A stretch of 64,000 nucleotides of DNA, taken from an uncultured Tessaracoccus sp. GTDB taxonomy: Bacteria; Actinomycetota; Actinomycetes; Propionibacteriales; Propionibacteriaceae. The notes beneath the pieces were generated by a model. It did not search any database, was not told the DNA's origin, and was given only the letters and a program-made list of their open reading frames with translations. Position 1 is the first letter of the stretch. The number at the start of each line of letters is the position of its first letter. The DNA lies in NCBI RefSeq assembly GCF_947255005.1, contig NZ_CAMYFI010000006.1, forward strand, positions 5,876 through 69,875. Direction: 5' to 3'. A program made the translations under genes and the position numbers. Below are positions 63,019-64,000 of the stretch, piece by piece.

Positions 63019-63852
63019 ATGACGAGCCATAGCACCAGGTGTGCAGACGCAGTTCGAACGACGCCTGAACAGTGCAGATGCATGTGTAAGGGAGCCTTCC
63101 ACGGAGGCCCCCACAGCGAACGCGCACGGGCGTTACTGTGGCCCAGCGCCGAGCGTCAGAAGTACTCGCAAGCGCAAGTCAGAACGGCCAAGAGGAAAGC
63201 CAAAGATACTCTGGATGTCGCCAAGGCGAATTTAAAAGCGAAATCAGCAGCTGATGAGGCCTGCACTGACTTCCTCGTCACTCATATTGTCAATGAGATC
63301 GTATTCAAGGAACCCATATCAGCGCAGAAGGATGTTGGCGACGCGGTAGCAAAACTTATCAGTCTCTTTGTGGCAGGTGTCCTTGAGGAAGGCCTCAGCA
63401 AGAACAACTCGGCGCGCCTAGTAGCCGTGATCAACGTCGAACACGTTCTGTGTAACCTCTGTGTGGAGATCATCAAGTGCGCCGACGAACTCAGTCAGAT
63501 GGTAGATGAAGCGCTCAACGAGCTTGCTCAAGCTGCCGCAAAAAGGGTGGTTGCTGCGGTTGCTGGAAATGTTTCTCTTGAGAAACCGCTAGTGACGGCA
63601 TTGACGGCGATACTCAAGCGCGTTTTCCAATCGATGTTCCCGTACGCAATCGAACCAGAAAAAATACAGTTCCTTCGGTTTCTAGGGGTGGTGTCCTGCC
63701 CCAATATTGCTGCGCACCGGGACGTCGAAATCCACTGCCTCAAACCCCTCGGGAAAGACTGGGCGACCGACGCCCTCAAACAGTGGGTTGCCGACGGCTT
63801 CCCGAACAACGCTGCGATTCTCGGGAGAGCTAAGCCCCGAAAGAAGAATTAG
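63019..63852 (+). CDS. Hypothetical protein with Cys/His-rich N-terminus
   Basis: The ATG at 63019 follows AGGAGG. The 277-aa product begins MTSHSTRCADAVRTTPEQCR and CMCKGAFHGGPH, a compact Cys/His cluster that could bind zinc, then a helical region rich in Ala/Lys (AKRKAKDTLDVAKANLKAKS), a central hydrophobic part and a basic C-terminus. No family is recognised. The region is less GC-rich than its flanks. It is the only intact gene of island D in the window. Confidence 0.65.
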   Translation: MTSHSTRCADAVRTTPEQCRCMCKGAFHGGPHSERARALLWPSAERQKYSQAQVRTAKRKAKDTLDVAKANLKAKSAADEACTDFLVTHIVNEIVFKEPISAQKDVGDAVAKLISLFVAGVLEEGLSKNNSARLVAVINVEHVLCNLCVEIIKCADELSQMVDEALNELAQAAAKRVVAAVAGNVSLEKPLVTALTAILKRVFQSMFPYAIEPEKIQFLRFLGVVSCPNIAAHRDVEIHCLKPLGKDWATDALKQWVADGFPNNAAILGRAKPRKKN

Positions 63853-64000
63853 TTACCCCGACACCTAGACAGAAGGTCAGAGCTGATCACTGGAACCCGC
63901 GAGAACGTCACCGTCCTTAACGTCCGCGCCCGCGCCGACCTCATCCGGCTCTTCACAATCGAGGGTGTAGTCGGGGTTTGAATCCGCCGACCTCGAGGAG
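63853..64000. other. Window end without a gene; short traA-like stretch
   Basis: Positions 63913-63947 match 50902-50936 of the relaxase fragment at about 31 of 35 bases (encoding NVRARADLI). No open frame continues, so this is at most debris from a traA gene. Confidence 0.35.

Noticed and set aside
63913..63947. A traA gene at the window end
   Set aside because: Only about 35 bp resemble the relaxase and the frame closes soon after, so it is listed as debris.

Overview
The window is high-GC DNA from an actinobacterium. From about 1 to 23.7 kb the gene order matches the conserved Mycobacterium tuberculosis block Rv1002c-Rv1023 (pmt, rsmI, tatD, rsmA, ispE, pth, rplY, prs, glmU, mfd, mazG, lipoprotein, eno). 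Several genes have a TANNNT -10 box about 7 nt before the start codon, the actinobacterial leaderless arrangement. A member of the Propionibacteriales is my best guess; the sequence does not prove it.

Core region (1-23.7 kb): housekeeping genes for glycolysis (eno), NTP sanitation (mazG), transcription-coupled repair (mfd), translation (pth, rplY, rsmA, rsmI), PRPP and UDP-GlcNAc synthesis (prs, glmU), isoprenoids (ispE), protein O-mannosylation (pmt), a paired fluoride channel, tagI, a flavin reductase, L-serine dehydratase, and tRNA-Gln and tRNA-Ala genes. The gaps between them carry long, nearly perfect hairpins whose stems differ from copy to copy while remaining paired. Two near-identical copies bracket one lipoprotein gene.

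Accessory region (23.7-64 kb): tRNA-Ala(CGC) is the head of a chain of integrated elements. The tRNA 3' end is repeated after an IS481 element, and related attachment sites (core AGCTCCAC or AGGTCCAC) recur near 25.15, 29.80, 46.87 and 61.77 kb. At three of them the gene for a small double-HTH protein starts inside the core on one side, and the 3' end of a large serine recombinase stops inside it on the other. I divide the region into island A (25.15-29.80), B (29.80-46.87), C (46.87-61.77) and D (61.77 to the window end). Only island B keeps most of a recombinase gene, and that gene is frameshifted.

Cargo. Island A: an ABC transporter with a two-component system. Island B: AraC, TetR and tandem-GNAT genes; an AT-richer three-gene operon sce7726-sce7725-RES; an Imm33-like gene; a DUF2268 protease with a TipA-type MerR regulator; a PIN gene cut by an IS3 element; and an AAA+/subtilase pair resembling Gao_Iet/IetAS. 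Island C: TetR-DoxX, MFS-ArsR, a relaxase fragment, a DprA-like gene, then a nuclease-NACHT gene with an early stop, a helicase-nuclease gene and a restriction-endonuclease-like gene. Island D: decayed conjugation genes and one unknown intact gene.

The best candidates for undescribed biology are the sce7726-sce7725-RES operon, the NACHT/helicase-nuclease/REase-like cluster, the attachment-site logic that rebuilds an HTH gene behind the recombinase in the circular form, and the covarying hairpin family.
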